Positions 23,363 through 32,109 of a stretch of 64,000 nt of DNA are shown piece after piece (position 1 is the first letter of the stretch; every line of letters begins with the position of its first letter). The position numbers and the translations under genes were made by a program. Location of the stretch: the NCBI GenBank assembly GCA_965116565.1, contig OZ220699.1, positions 3,410,001 to 3,474,000 on the forward strand, given 5' to 3'. Origin of the DNA: Bin87 sp965116565. Its GTDB lineage: Bacteria; Chloroflexota; Dehalococcoidia; Lucifugimonadales; UBA3495. The notes under the pieces were generated by a model, which saw only the letters and a list, made by a program, of their open reading frames with translations, had not been told where the DNA came from and searched no databases.

Positions 23363-25855
23363 GTGCCGGACATACTCGCCTGGCTGATCGTCCTCTGGGT
23401 GTTTTCCTTAGTCGGGTTCCCCATCGCCGCCACAGCAGTCGGGCTGGGTCGCCTGGCCGACCGGGGTTGGGCAGTTTCGCGCCCGCTGTCCCTGCTGATC
23501 GTAGCGTGGATCACTTGGATCGGCGGCACGCTGGGAGTGATTCCCAACTCGGCGGGCGGAGTCGGTTCTACGCTGGTGGTGCTGGGAGCGCTTTCAGCGT
23601 GGCTTGCGTGGCGGAACAGGCCGGAGTTGACGGATTTCCTGCGGCGTCGCTGGACGGTCATCATTACCACGGAAGCCCTTTTCCTGGGGTTGTTCGCGCT
23701 CTGGGCGCTGGTGATCAGCGAAGTCCCCGCCATCAACCACACGGAAAAGCCAATGGATTTCGGCATCATGAACGCCGTTATCAACTCGGCGCAATTTCCG
23801 CCGGAGGACCAGTGGCTATCCGGACACAGCATCGCGTATTACTACGGGGGGCACTACATTGCGGCCATGCTCACCACGTTGAGCGGGGTACCCTCCGATG
23901 TCGGGTACAACCTGGCGATGGCGACCATACCGGCCATGTTCGGCGCCGGCGTTCTCGGACTGGCCTATAACATTTTGCGGCTGGCGGGCGCGACCACGGC
24001 CCGGGCGCTGCTGATCGGAGTGTTTACCGCGCTGGGCGTCGGGCTGCTGGGCAATCTGTCCGGCGTTTTGGAGTTCGCCTATGTGCGAGGCCTTGGGGGT
24101 GACTGGCTCTGGGAGTGGATAGCCGTCAAGGGCTTGGAACCGCCGGCGGGGGGTGATGGCTGGCTGCCGGACGGATTCTGGTGGTGGTGGCGCGGCACCA
24201 GAGTGATTGACACATTGGGAGACGGCGGCGCATCGCTGGACTACACGATAACGGAGTTTCCCTTTTTCAGCTTTTTGTTGGGGGACCTGCACGCTCACGT
24301 TTCCGCGTTGCCGTTTTTGGCGCTGACGCTGGCCCTGGGTTTGTCATTGCTGGTGGCTCCCGAGCCGCCGGGGTTGCAGTGGGTCAAAAGCCGCCCATGG
24401 GAAGGCGCGGCGTTAGCCCTTACGCTGGGTGCGCTGGCGTTCATCAACGCGTGGGACTTTCCGGTGTACCTGTGCCTTTTGGGATTGCTGGCCTTCGGGC
24501 GTTGGTTGGCGTGGCAGAGAAAGCAGGCACCGGTGAACATGCACGGGCCTTTCCCGTCACAAGACCCTGGCCCCGCTTATGACGCAGTTGGAGATCTCAC
24601 AAGATCGTTAGGGCACGGGGTTTTGCTGATAGCGGCCCTCGCCGCAGTCGGGATCTTGTTGTATCTGCCGTTTTATCTAACCTTCGACAGTCAGACGTCG
24701 GGGATACTGCCCATCGCCGGGCCCGCCACCCGACCGGTTTTGTTCATGGTGGTGATGGGGGCGCCGGCAATTCTCACGGGTGGATTCGTAGCGCGGGCCG
24801 CGTTGGATGCCGGCTGGCCGACCGGGGCGCGGCGCCCAATTGCGTGGCTGGCAGGTTCGTTCGCCGTCGGCGTGTTTGCGCTTTGGTTGATCGTGCTTGC
24901 CGTCAGAGTGTCGATTGCCCCTGACGAGGTCGGCCTGGCGGACAACCTGGTGATCGGTCGGCTGATGCTTGCGGTGCCCCTCCTGATGATGGGGAGCGTT
25001 GCGTCCTATTGCGCGTTGGTCCTGGCGGGCGGGCGGCGACCGATGCATTGGATAGTGTTCGCCCTGGGGCTGGCAGCGGTGGGGTTTTTCCTGCTGGGCG
25101 GCGCCGAGCTGTTCCACATTGCGGACCAGTTCGGCAACCGGATGAACACGGTGTTCAAGTTTTACTACCAGGCATGGCTTTTGCTGGGAATCTCGGGGGC
25201 GATCGGGATGTACTACATCCTGGCCGCGCCATTGCGCCACGCGTGGGTTGATGAGTTGGCGCTGCTTTTGGACGGACTCCGTATAGCCTGGGTTGGGGTG
25301 GTTGCCGTGCTGCTGATCGCGTCCGCGTACTATCCGGCGGCGGCGGTGATCGACCACACCGGCTGGGCATCGCCAGGGGCCACCCTCCGCGACAACACCC
25401 TCGCCGGGCTGGACCATCTGCGCCAATCGTCGCCCGGGGAATACCAGGCCATAGTATGGCTGCGAGATCTGCCGGAGCCGGGACGCATTGTGGAGGCTGT
25501 GGGAGACGACTATGACTCACACGGCGGCATGGCAGCCGCCACGGGGCGCGCCACCCCGCTCTCGTGGGAGGGCCACGAGCGGCAATGGCGGGGCGACGAC
25601 ATCAACTCTGAACTGGCCCGGCGCCGGGCCGATGTAGAGACCATATTCACCTCCGACCAAAGCGCGCTCTCCAGAGAGTTGCTGCAACACTACGGTATTC
25701 GGTGGGTAGTGGCGGGCCCTCGTGAGAGGTCGATGTATGGGAACGACGTTGATCGCCGGATGGTAAAGTGGGCCGGCGAGGGTTGGCTGGCGCCGGCGTT
25801 TGAATCTGAGGGCGTGGTGGTTTACGAGGTGGCCGACCAATCCGTAACCAACTGA
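23363..25855 (+). CDS. DUF2298 (YYY) multi-pass membrane protein
   Basis: An 830-residue protein with about a dozen hydrophobic segments, starting at GTG. It contains the IAYYYGGHY motif (YYY from residue 159) that gave this Chloroflexota/archaeal family its name, plus an HAHVSALPF motif around residue 312. The overall layout of many helices followed by a soluble C-terminal domain (about 690-830, with EYQAIVWLRDLPEPGRIVEAVG) resembles GT-C glycosyltransferases, and a lipid-linked sugar transfer function has been proposed for relatives. It starts 22 bases after ftsY. A good lineage indicator. Confidence 0.88.
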   Translation: MPDILAWLIVLWVFSLVGFPIAATAVGLGRLADRGWAVSRPLSLLIVAWITWIGGTLGVIPNSAGGVGSTLVVLGALSAWLAWRNRPELTDFLRRRWTVIITTEALFLGLFALWALVISEVPAINHTEKPMDFGIMNAVINSAQFPPEDQWLSGHSIAYYYGGHYIAAMLTTLSGVPSDVGYNLAMATIPAMFGAGVLGLAYNILRLAGATTARALLIGVFTALGVGLLGNLSGVLEFAYVRGLGGDWLWEWIAVKGLEPPAGGDGWLPDGFWWWWRGTRVIDTLGDGGASLDYTITEFPFFSFLLGDLHAHVSALPFLALTLALGLSLLVAPEPPGLQWVKSRPWEGAALALTLGALAFINAWDFPVYLCLLGLLAFGRWLAWQRKQAPVNMHGPFPSQDPGPAYDAVGDLTRSLGHGVLLIAALAAVGILLYLPFYLTFDSQTSGILPIAGPATRPVLFMVVMGAPAILTGGFVARAALDAGWPTGARRPIAWLAGSFAVGVFALWLIVLAVRVSIAPDEVGLADNLVIGRLMLAVPLLMMGSVASYCALVLAGGRRPMHWIVFALGLAAVGFFLLGGAELFHIADQFGNRMNTVFKFYYQAWLLLGISGAIGMYYILAAPLRHAWVDELALLLDGLRIAWVGVVAVLLIASAYYPAAAVIDHTGWASPGATLRDNTLAGLDHLRQSSPGEYQAIVWLRDLPEPGRIVEAVGDDYDSHGGMAAATGRATPLSWEGHERQWRGDDINSELARRRADVETIFTSDQSALSRELLQHYGIRWVVAGPRERSMYGNDVDRRMVKWAGEGWLAPAFESEGVVVYEVADQSVTN

Positions 25856-25874
25856 CGAAAATCAAGGAGGAACC

Positions 25875-26309
25875 ATGGAATTCAGCGACGTGAAACAGTT
25901 TTTTGCCAGCAACCACCGGGGCGTGATCAACACGTTCCGCAGGGACGGGTCGGCGCAGACCAGCATCGTGGTGTGCGGCGCATCGCCTTTCGAGGGCGAC
26001 GACGGGCCGATATTCGTGACGGTGCGGGGCACATCCTATAAGGTACGCAACCTGCGCCGAAACGGCCGGTGCAACGTGATGGCAGTCGCGGAGGACTGGC
26101 GGCAGTTCGCGGTGGTTGAGGGCACGGCAACACTGAACGACTATCAGAACACCGACGCAGAAGAGATGCGTCAGATGCTGCGGACGGCGTTCATGGCCTG
26201 CGGAGACAACGAGCATCCGGACTGGGAGGAGTACGACCGGGCCATGGTGCAGCAGGACGCGGTTATCGTAAGGCTGACGCCGGAGCGGGTGTACGGGCTG
26301 ATCCGCTAG
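25875..26309 (+). CDS. PPOX-class flavin/F420-binding protein
   Basis: A 144-residue split-barrel protein of the pyridoxamine-phosphate-oxidase-like superfamily. Typical N-terminal KQFFASNHRGVINTFRRDGSAQTS and central YKVRNLRRNGRCNVMAVAEDW strands are present. Members reduce or oxidise small molecules using FMN or F420; the cofactor is not evident. AAGGAGG precedes the ATG. It overlaps the convergent ligA by four bases. Confidence 0.8.
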   Translation: MEFSDVKQFFASNHRGVINTFRRDGSAQTSIVVCGASPFEGDDGPIFVTVRGTSYKVRNLRRNGRCNVMAVAEDWRQFAVVEGTATLNDYQNTDAEEMRQMLRTAFMACGDNEHPDWEEYDRAMVQQDAVIVRLTPERVYGLIR

Positions 26310-28420
26310 AGCAAAGTGGGGGATGCCGCCGCCGGTTCGTGCTCGGCGGCGTCTCCGGCGAAGATGGATTCGGGTTCCGCCAGGAGGGCCAGCAGGCGTT
26401 CTTCGTCCAGGACCGGCACTCCGAGGCGTTCGGCGGTGGCGAGCTTGCTGCCGGCGGATTCGCCGGCGACCAGCCAGTTGGTCTTGCGGCTGACCGAGGA
26501 GGTGGTGCTGCCGCCCAGCGCCTTGACCCTGCCCTCGGCTTCGCGGCGGGTCATGGATGACAGGGCGCCGGTGATGACGAAGGTCTGGCCTTTCCAGGGC
26601 TGGTCAGAGGCGTCGACGGGCGCGAGTTCCTGCCATAGTTGCACGCCGGCACTGCGGAGGCCGGCGATGGTTTCCTGATTGGCCGGGGTGGCAAAGTAGT
26701 CGACGATGCTCTCGGCGATGCGGGGCCCGATGCCGTCGATCTCGGTCAGGTCGTCGATACCTGCGGCGGCAATGTCGTCGATGCTGGCGTAACGGGCCGC
26801 GAGCAGTTCGGCCACCTCCGCGCCGACGTGCAGGATGCCCAAGGCGAACAGGATGCGCGCCAGGGGACGGCGCTTGCTGGCCTCTATGTTGGTGAGGATG
26901 CGGGTGGCGAGCCGGTCGCCCATGCGGTCGAGTTGGACCAACTGGTCAGCGGTGAGGTTGTAAACGTGGGACACGTCTGAAACGAGGCCACGGTCAATCA
27001 GGATGCGGCACCAACGCTCGCCCAGACCGTCCATGTCCATCGCGCCGCGGCTGACGAAATGCTTGAGCGACTCGAAGAACTGAGCGGGGCAGGCGGAGTT
27101 CGGGCAACGGTGCATGGCGTCGCCCTCCACCTTAACCACTTGGGTTTCGCACTCGGGACAGTGCTCGGGCATCCGGAACATGGGGCCGCGTTCCTCGCCG
27201 GGGACGGGCACGTGGCCGATGACGTGGGGAATGACGTCGCCGGCGCGCTCGATCTCGACGAGGTCGCCGATGCGGACGTCCTTGCGGTGAATGTCCTCCT
27301 CGTTGTGCAGCGAGGCGTGCTGGACGGTTGCGCCGCTGACGACGACGGGTTTCAGTATGGCCTGCGGGTTGAGGCTGCCGGTGCGTCCGACGTTGATGAC
27401 GATGTCCAGGAGGCGGGTGTTGGCGCGCTCGGCGGGGAACTTGTAGGCGATGGCCCAGCGGGGTTCACGGCCGGCAAAGCCGAGTGAATTCTGCTGAGCA
27501 ATGCTTTCGACCTTCACCACCAGCCCATCCGCCTCATACTCCCAGTCATGCCGGCGGGCGAGCATCTCGTCGTAGTATGCGCAGACCTCATCCACCGTAT
27601 CGAAGCGACGGTTGCGCTCGTTGACCCGAAATCCCCATGACTCCAGCGCGGCCAGGGCCTCCCAATGACTGCCCGGCATTGGAGTTTCGCCTACGTCGTT
27701 GAGGCTGTAGGTCCAGATCTCCATGTTGCGGTCGCGGACCACGCCGGGGTCGAGTTGGCGGATGGTGCCGGCGCCGGTGTTGCGGGGGTTGGCGTAGAGG
27801 GGTTCGCCGTTGCGCTCGCGTTCCTCGTTCATGCGTCGGAAGCTGTCCAGGGGCAGATACACCTCGCCCCGGGCCTCCAGCACTGCGGGATGGTCTCCGA
27901 CGAGCCGGTGCGGGATGCTCCGCACCTGGCGCAGGTTGTGGGTGACGTCCTCGCCGGTCTGGCCGTTGCCGCGAGTGGCGCCGAGGACGAATTCCCCGTT
28001 GCGATAGACCAGGCGCACGGCGAGGCCATCGATTTTCAGCTCGGCGACCATGCGGAAGGGTTGGCCGTCGAGCAGGTCGCTGACGCGCCGATGCCACGCT
28101 TCGAGCTCATCGCGGTCGAAGGCGTTGGCCAGGCTGAGCATGGGTATGGGGTGCTCGATCTGCGGGAACCGGTCGGAGGGGCTGCCGCCGACCATCTGGG
28201 TGGGCGAATTGGCAGTGCGACATTCCGGGTGCGCCGCTTCCAGTTGGCGGAGTTCCTGCATCAGGGCGTCGTACTGGCCGTCGCTGATCACCGGGGCGTC
28301 GCTGTTGTAGTACCGGTCGTTGTGGAACCACAGCTCGTCGCGCAACTGCCGGGCCCGTTCGACCGGCGACAGATCAATGGGAGATTGACCGTCTTGAGAT
28401 TCCGGAGATGGAGTAGTCAT
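26306..28420 (-). CDS. ligA: NAD-dependent DNA ligase
   Basis: A 704-residue replicative ligase. Domain order: Ia (YYNSDAPVISDGQYD), adenylation domain with the lysine in ELKIDG (K129), OB domain (GRTGSLNPQAILKPV), four-cysteine zinc finger (CPEC...CPNSAC), helix-hairpin-helix region and a C-terminal BRCT domain (KGQTFVITGALSSMTRREAE). It ends with a divergent tail (EHEPAAASPTLL). ATG at 28420 is preferred; GTG at 28429 is possible. Neither has a strong ribosome-binding site. Confidence 0.95.
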   Translation of the reverse strand: MTTPSPESQDGQSPIDLSPVERARQLRDELWFHNDRYYNSDAPVISDGQYDALMQELRQLEAAHPECRTANSPTQMVGGSPSDRFPQIEHPIPMLSLANAFDRDELEAWHRRVSDLLDGQPFRMVAELKIDGLAVRLVYRNGEFVLGATRGNGQTGEDVTHNLRQVRSIPHRLVGDHPAVLEARGEVYLPLDSFRRMNEERERNGEPLYANPRNTGAGTIRQLDPGVVRDRNMEIWTYSLNDVGETPMPGSHWEALAALESWGFRVNERNRRFDTVDEVCAYYDEMLARRHDWEYEADGLVVKVESIAQQNSLGFAGREPRWAIAYKFPAERANTRLLDIVINVGRTGSLNPQAILKPVVVSGATVQHASLHNEEDIHRKDVRIGDLVEIERAGDVIPHVIGHVPVPGEERGPMFRMPEHCPECETQVVKVEGDAMHRCPNSACPAQFFESLKHFVSRGAMDMDGLGERWCRILIDRGLVSDVSHVYNLTADQLVQLDRMGDRLATRILTNIEASKRRPLARILFALGILHVGAEVAELLAARYASIDDIAAAGIDDLTEIDGIGPRIAESIVDYFATPANQETIAGLRSAGVQLWQELAPVDASDQPWKGQTFVITGALSSMTRREAEGRVKALGGSTTSSVSRKTNWLVAGESAGSKLATAERLGVPVLDEERLLALLAEPESIFAGDAAEHEPAAASPTLL

Positions 28421-28605
28421 CTGCTGCACCGTCGGGTGGCCTTGGGATGCCCATAGTATAGCCCGGGCGGGTCAAATACTGTCTCAACACCGGTCTGCAT
28501 AAACCGGGCCTTTGGATTCCGGCTCCGTATCAAGCACGGGACTGGCTGTTCTTTCGCCGGGACGACTGAAGCTATCGCGGGGATTGCGGGAGATGTCGGC
28601 GCTCG

Positions 28606-28938
28606 CTAGCGCGCGGGGGCGGGCAGGTCCCAGCGGAGGAGTTCGCGGTAGCGTCCGGCGCTGGCCCAGGGGAGGAGTCTGAGGACGATTGTTTCAGGCT
28701 CGGGGACGTCACTCTGGAGTCGAATGTCCTTGAGGTAGCGGCTGAGGTTGGTGAAGGTGCTGAGGCAGAAGCCGGCTTTGGCGATGCGGTCGATGACGTC
28801 GGCGGGTTCGGGAGGTTGGTCGGGATCCCAGTCGTTGGAGACGGATTCGGCGATGCGGCGGAGTTTGATGATGGTGAGTTCGCGAGCGAATTTACGCTTG
28901 AGGGCGTCGATGCGGCGGCGGATTTGGGAGATGGTCAT
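28606..28938 (-). CDS. Hypothetical 110-aa basic protein
   Basis: Not recognised. The N-terminal 30 residues are strongly basic and helical (MTISQIRRRIDALKRKFARE), followed by IDRIAKAGFCLSTFTNLSRYLKDIR and a Pro-rich C-terminus. No membrane helix. The composition suggests nucleic-acid or protein binding. It lies between ligA and a repeat-rich gap, and a tttaccgggat repeat begins just upstream of its start. Confidence 0.5.
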   Translation of the reverse strand: MTISQIRRRIDALKRKFARELTIIKLRRIAESVSNDWDPDQPPEPADVIDRIAKAGFCLSTFTNLSRYLKDIRLQSDVPEPETIVLRLLPWASAGRYRELLRWDLPAPAR

Positions 28939-28960
28939 GGGTTTACCTCGGACGGGGAGT

Positions 28961-28990
28961 TTTTACCGGGATGGACGGGATGAAGGGGAT
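28961..28990. repeat. Dispersed repeat family C, copy 1
   Basis: TTTTACCGGGATGGACGGGA then TGAAGGGGAT. Family members share an (A/C)GGGATnnAC repeated core and recur at 29249, 42421, 54529 and 59087. Confidence 0.6.
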
Positions 28991-29030
28991 TGGGGATAGG
29001 ATTGGGATGGTGGGGGATTTGGCGAAAACC

Positions 29031-29060
29031 CGCTCATTTCCGCTCATTTGCGTTCATTTG
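29031..29060. repeat. Three tandem 10-base units
   Basis: CGCTCATTTC, CGCTCATTTG and CGTTCATTTG follow each other without spacers in the gap upstream of the methyltransferase gene. Confidence 0.7.
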
Positions 29061-29248
29061 AGTAGGGCGGTGGAGTGGGACATGGGGGTAAATGGGGGCG
29101 GATTGGGCGGGTTTTAGGGCGATATTGGTGGTTCTGGCGGGCCGGTGGGAGGATTTGGGGGAGCGGCGTTTGGAGTTGGGCAATCGCGTCTAAATCGGTG
29201 ATGTTGGCGGCGTTGGATCTATGGCGCATGGCAACAGCTGAGGGTGAA

Positions 29249-29288
29249 TTTTACCGGGATAAACAGGATGAACGGGATGGACAGGGAT
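29249..29288. repeat. Dispersed repeat family C, copy 2
   Basis: TTTTACCGGGATAAACAGGA followed by TGAACGGGATGGACAGGGAT; the ATGGGAT/ACAGGAT phrase is repeated internally. Confidence 0.65.
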
Positions 29289-29443
29289 ATGGCTGTGTTG
29301 ACGCAGTTGGTGAATTTTCGGCGGTTGGGTGAGTTTGCGAGGGTGGAACTCAATGGTAAGGATATGCGGATGGTAGGGGCAAGGGAGGAGGTGTCAGCAG
29401 ATTGTCGCCCGCCGGGTCGGGATTGAGGGGTGAGTATTGGTGC

Positions 29444-29449
29444 TAGAAT
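29444..29449 (+). promoter_or_regulatory. -10 box of the methyltransferase gene
   Basis: TAGAAT ends six bases before the ATG at 29456, so transcription would begin at or within the start codon. TTGAGG 15 bases upstream could be a weak -35. Confidence 0.5.
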
Positions 29450-29455
29450 CGGGTT

Positions 29456-30853
29456 ATGACGACGCCGAACTTTGCCGACAAGACCGTGTGGACGGGGGAC
29501 AACCTGGACATCCTGCGGGGAATCAACTCCGACTGCGTTGACCTGATCTACCTGGACCCGCCGTTCAACTCGAACCGCAACTACGCGGCGCCGGTGGGTT
29601 CGGCGGCGGCGGGCGCGGCGTTCAAGGACACGTGGACGCTGTCGGATCTGGACGTGGCGTGGATGGGGCTGATTGCGGACGAGCAGCCGGCGATGTACAA
29701 GGTGCTGGAAGCAGCCGGCCTGACCCACGGCAAGGGTATGCAGTCATACCTGTGCATGATGGCGGTGCGGCTGCTGGAAATGCGGCGGGTGCTGAAGGAG
29801 ACAGGCAGCATCTACCTGCACTGCGACCCGACGGCGAGCCACTATTTGAAGATGCTGATGGACAGCATTTATGGACAAGATAACTTCCGGTCGGAAATTA
29901 CTTGGAAGCGAACATCTGCCCATAGCGACACGCGACAAGGCCGCAAACAGCATGGTCGCGTACGCGATGCCCTTCTTTTCTACACCAAATCAAACCAATG
30001 GACATGGAACCCGATTTACACCGACTACGATCCTGAATACGTCGAAAAATTCTATAAGTATTACGAACCGGAGACCAATCGCCGATACCGATTGGATAAC
30101 TTGTCCGGTCCCGGAGGAGCCTCGAAAGGCAATCCTCAGTACGAAGTGATGGGCGTAACTCGTTATTGGCGGTACAGTCAAGAACGGATGCAGGAACTTA
30201 TAGACGCAGGCAGAGTAGTGCAAAGAAGGCCCGGAGCAGTGCCCGCCTACTAGCGATACCTGGACGAGATGCCCGGCGTGCCATTGCAGGATCTATGGAC
30301 TGACATCAATCCCCTACAGGCACAATCAAAAGAGCGCATCGGCTATCCCACGCAGAAACCGCTGGCGCTGCTAGAGCGCATCATCAAGGCATCGTCCAAC
30401 GAGGGCGACGTGGTGCTGGACCCGTTCTGCGGGTGCGCCACCGCGTGCGTCGCCGCCGAGAACCTGGGCCGGCGCTGGGTTGGCATCGACATTTCGCCCA
30501 AGGCGGTTGAGCTGGTCAACATGCGGTTGCAGCAGACCATGGGGGAGCTGTTTCACAACCGGCTGGTGACGGCGCGGACGGACATTCCCCGGCGTACCGA
30601 CATTGACGCGCCCATCCCCTACCGCCAGAACAAGCACGTGCTGTTCGGGGAGCAGGAGGGGCGCTGCAACGGGTGCCGGTCGGCGTTTGAGTTCCGGCAC
30701 CTGGAGGTTGACCACGTCATCCCGCAGTCGGGCGGCGGGACCGACCACATCGAAAACCTGCAACTGCTGTGCGCGCACTGCAACCGGGTGAAGGGGGACA
30801 GGCCGCAGGAGTACCTGGTGGCGCGGCTGCGGGAGATGGGGATGGCGGCGTGA
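29456..30853 (+). pseudogene. DNA methyltransferase-HNH fusion, interrupted by TAG
   Basis: One frame of 465 codons broken only by TAG at 30251-30253 (codon 266). Before it is a beta-class adenine/cytosine-N4 methyltransferase start with DPPF (34-37, LIYLDPPF). After it the frame continues RYLDEMPGVPLQDLWTDI, then the SAM-binding VLDPFCGCATACVAAENLG (about 320-340), then a C-terminal HNH nuclease (CNGC...LEVDHVIPQSGGG...LLCAHCNRVKG). The protein is thus a methylase with an attached nuclease. The stop falls where a lysine or arginine is expected, so a single base change or sequencing error is likely. The segment 29866-30345, which includes the target-recognition region, is visibly richer in A and T than the flanks. 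Confidence 0.8.
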
Positions 30854-30873
30854 TGTTGTAAGGACGAAATGTG

Positions 30874-31176
30874 ATGAAGTGGAACATCGTCCTTGGTGTT
30901 GCCGGCATTGTTGCCACTATCGCCGGTACCGTTTATACCCAGTGGCCAGGCACTGACCCCAATATCAGCAGCGCATGGGTCAACGTTTCGGCGGATATGA
31001 TCACTCTGGTATTGGTGATGATTGGGACCTTCGCCTCTCTTGTCCTGTTTGTTTTATCGAGTAGGCCGCTATGGCCAGCGGTTCGGCAACGATTGAAATC
31101 CCGGCGGCGACGATTCGTTGAGCTTGCTCCCGAACTCCGTGAATTGCAGCACATGACTTTGGCTTGGCGCCGATAA
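30874..31176 (+). CDS. Small membrane protein, probably truncated by frameshift
   Basis: A 100-residue protein (ATG at 30874, GTG at 30871 also possible) with two hydrophobic segments: IVLGVAGIVATIAGTVYTQW and MITLVLVMIGTFASLVLFVL, followed by a basic helix (RQRLKSRRRRFVELAPELRELQHM). The family is not recognised. The next ORF starts in a different frame just after the stop and looks like the missing C-terminal part, so this is probably one gene with an indel. Confidence 0.5.
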   Translation: MKWNIVLGVAGIVATIAGTVYTQWPGTDPNISSAWVNVSADMITLVLVMIGTFASLVLFVLSSRPLWPAVRQRLKSRRRRFVELAPELRELQHMTLAWRR

Positions 31177-31193
31177 TTCCCCCACAGCACACG

Positions 31194-31433
31194 ATGCCAA
31201 GCCTAGAACGCCGCACCCGGGCCTTTGTGCTATTGATGGGACTTGCAGCTTTGGATATTCACTGTAGCCCATCCCCTAATTCCATTAATATCGAATCTCC
31301 ACTCCACATCTGGCGCACCTTGGAAAGTTGCTTTGAGGTGTTGGCAGTACTAGCGAGTGCGGGGAAATTAGAATCAGCGAAAATCGCGGCCGAAACCTTT
31401 CAGTATGAAATTAGGGAAGGCTTGGGAAAATGA
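31194..31433 (+). CDS. Possible C-terminal part of the preceding membrane protein
   Basis: A 79-residue frame with no good ribosome-binding site: MPSLERRTRAFVLLMGLAAL...IWRTLESCFEVLAVLASAGKLESAK. The open frame extends upstream to overlap the preceding ORF, and its helical, soluble sequence continues naturally from the basic helix there. A shift between about 31150 and 31194 would join them. If instead separate, it has no recognisable family. Confidence 0.4.
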   Translation: MPSLERRTRAFVLLMGLAALDIHCSPSPNSINIESPLHIWRTLESCFEVLAVLASAGKLESAKIAAETFQYEIREGLGK

Positions 31434-31573
31434 AAGGAGCCGTGTCGCTGAGGTGGGCGGACTTTCTCCTACGAGCAGATTCCCAGGCGGCCCGGTCTCT
31501 CCGATGGAGACGCGGCCTTGCTGAATCATGGTTGCTAGCACCACCCTCACTGGGTAAGATGGCGGTAGTTTGA
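31430..31573 (+). CDS. Doubtful 47-aa ORF coupled by ATGA
   Basis: The ATG overlaps the stop of the preceding ORF (ATGA). Product MKGAVSLRWADFLLRADSQA and onward is rich in arginine and leucine, with no family match. It fills the gap before the first cupin gene. Weak evidence. Confidence 0.15.
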   Translation: MKGAVSLRWADFLLRADSQAARSLRWRRGLAESWLLAPPSLGKMAVV

Positions 31574-31599
31574 CGCAGGTCCATCAGCGCAGGTGAGGC

Positions 31600-31935
31600 A
31601 TGGCTATCTATCGACTATATGCGGGCGACGACGGGCAGTCGCACATTGAGGAGACGAGCCTGGCGGAGCACCCGGAACTGGGTGAGGCGCAGGCCACGCA
31701 ATCGATCATGTTCCGTGAATGGCCGCCGGGGCATTTCATCGACTGGCATCCCGCGCCCCGGCGGCAGTACATCATCTCGCTGCGGGGCGAGATCGAGATA
31801 GGACTGGGCGACGGGACGACCTTCCGGTACGGTCCCGGAGACGCCCGCCTGGTTGAGGACACGACGGGTCAGGGCCACACCACGCGGGTCGTCGGCGATG
31901 CGCCGAGCCTGACGGCGGTGATTCCGCTGGCCTGA
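31600..31935 (+). CDS. Cupin-domain protein 1
   Basis: A 111-residue single-domain cupin. Conserved strands are FIDWHPAPRRQYIISLRGEIEIGLGDG and RYGPGDARLVEDTTGQGHTTR; the H/R/Q/Y and E positions correspond to metal or substrate contacts in the family. It is the first of three tandem paralogues (31600, 32110, 32464), and the most divergent. Function is not known; metal-binding sensor or isomerase roles are common. Confidence 0.82.
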   Translation: MAIYRLYAGDDGQSHIEETSLAEHPELGEAQATQSIMFREWPPGHFIDWHPAPRRQYIISLRGEIEIGLGDGTTFRYGPGDARLVEDTTGQGHTTRVVGDAPSLTAVIPLA

Positions 31936-31941
31936 TGGGTG

Positions 31942-31974
31942 CGCTCGTGGTTCGACAGGCTCACCATGAGCGGG
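31942..31974. repeat. Dispersed repeat family A, copy 4
   Basis: CGCTCGTGGTTCGACAGGCT continuing CACCATGAGCGGG; inverse orientation relative to copies 1 to 3. It leads directly into a tandem array. Confidence 0.85.
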
Positions 31975-31988
31975 CCGTAGATACTGAG

Positions 31989-32074
31989 CGGGCCGTGGTG
32001 ACGCATCGGACGGCAATGACGCACGGGCCGAAATGACGCATGGACCGTGATGACGCACGGGCCGCAGCAATGCA
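31989..32074. repeat. Five imperfect tandem units of 16-18 bases
   Basis: Units run CGGGCCGTGGTGACGCAT, CGGACGGCAATGACGCA, CGGGCCGAAATGACGCAT, GGACCGTGATGACGCA and CGGGCCGCAGCAATGCA. There are no spacers, so it is not a CRISPR array. Confidence 0.8.
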
Positions 32075-32109
32075 CCGCAGATTTCACAGACGACACAGGA
32101 GGCAACACG

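Larger units (their letters stand above)
28939..29455. other. Repeat-rich intergenic stretch
   Basis: No convincing gene. It contains two copies of a TTTACCGGGATnnACnGGAT-type direct repeat (28961-28990 and 29249-29288), three tandem 10-base CGCTCATTT-type units (29031-29060), and the promoter of the downstream methyltransferase at the right edge. Confidence 0.65.

Noticed and set aside
30251..30253. Programmed amber readthrough or pyrrolysine in the methyltransferase
   Set aside because: The site is not an expected catalytic residue and no context for recoding is seen; a mutation or error is simpler.
31989..32074. CRISPR array
   Set aside because: Units are 16-18 bases, imperfect and without spacers; no cas genes.
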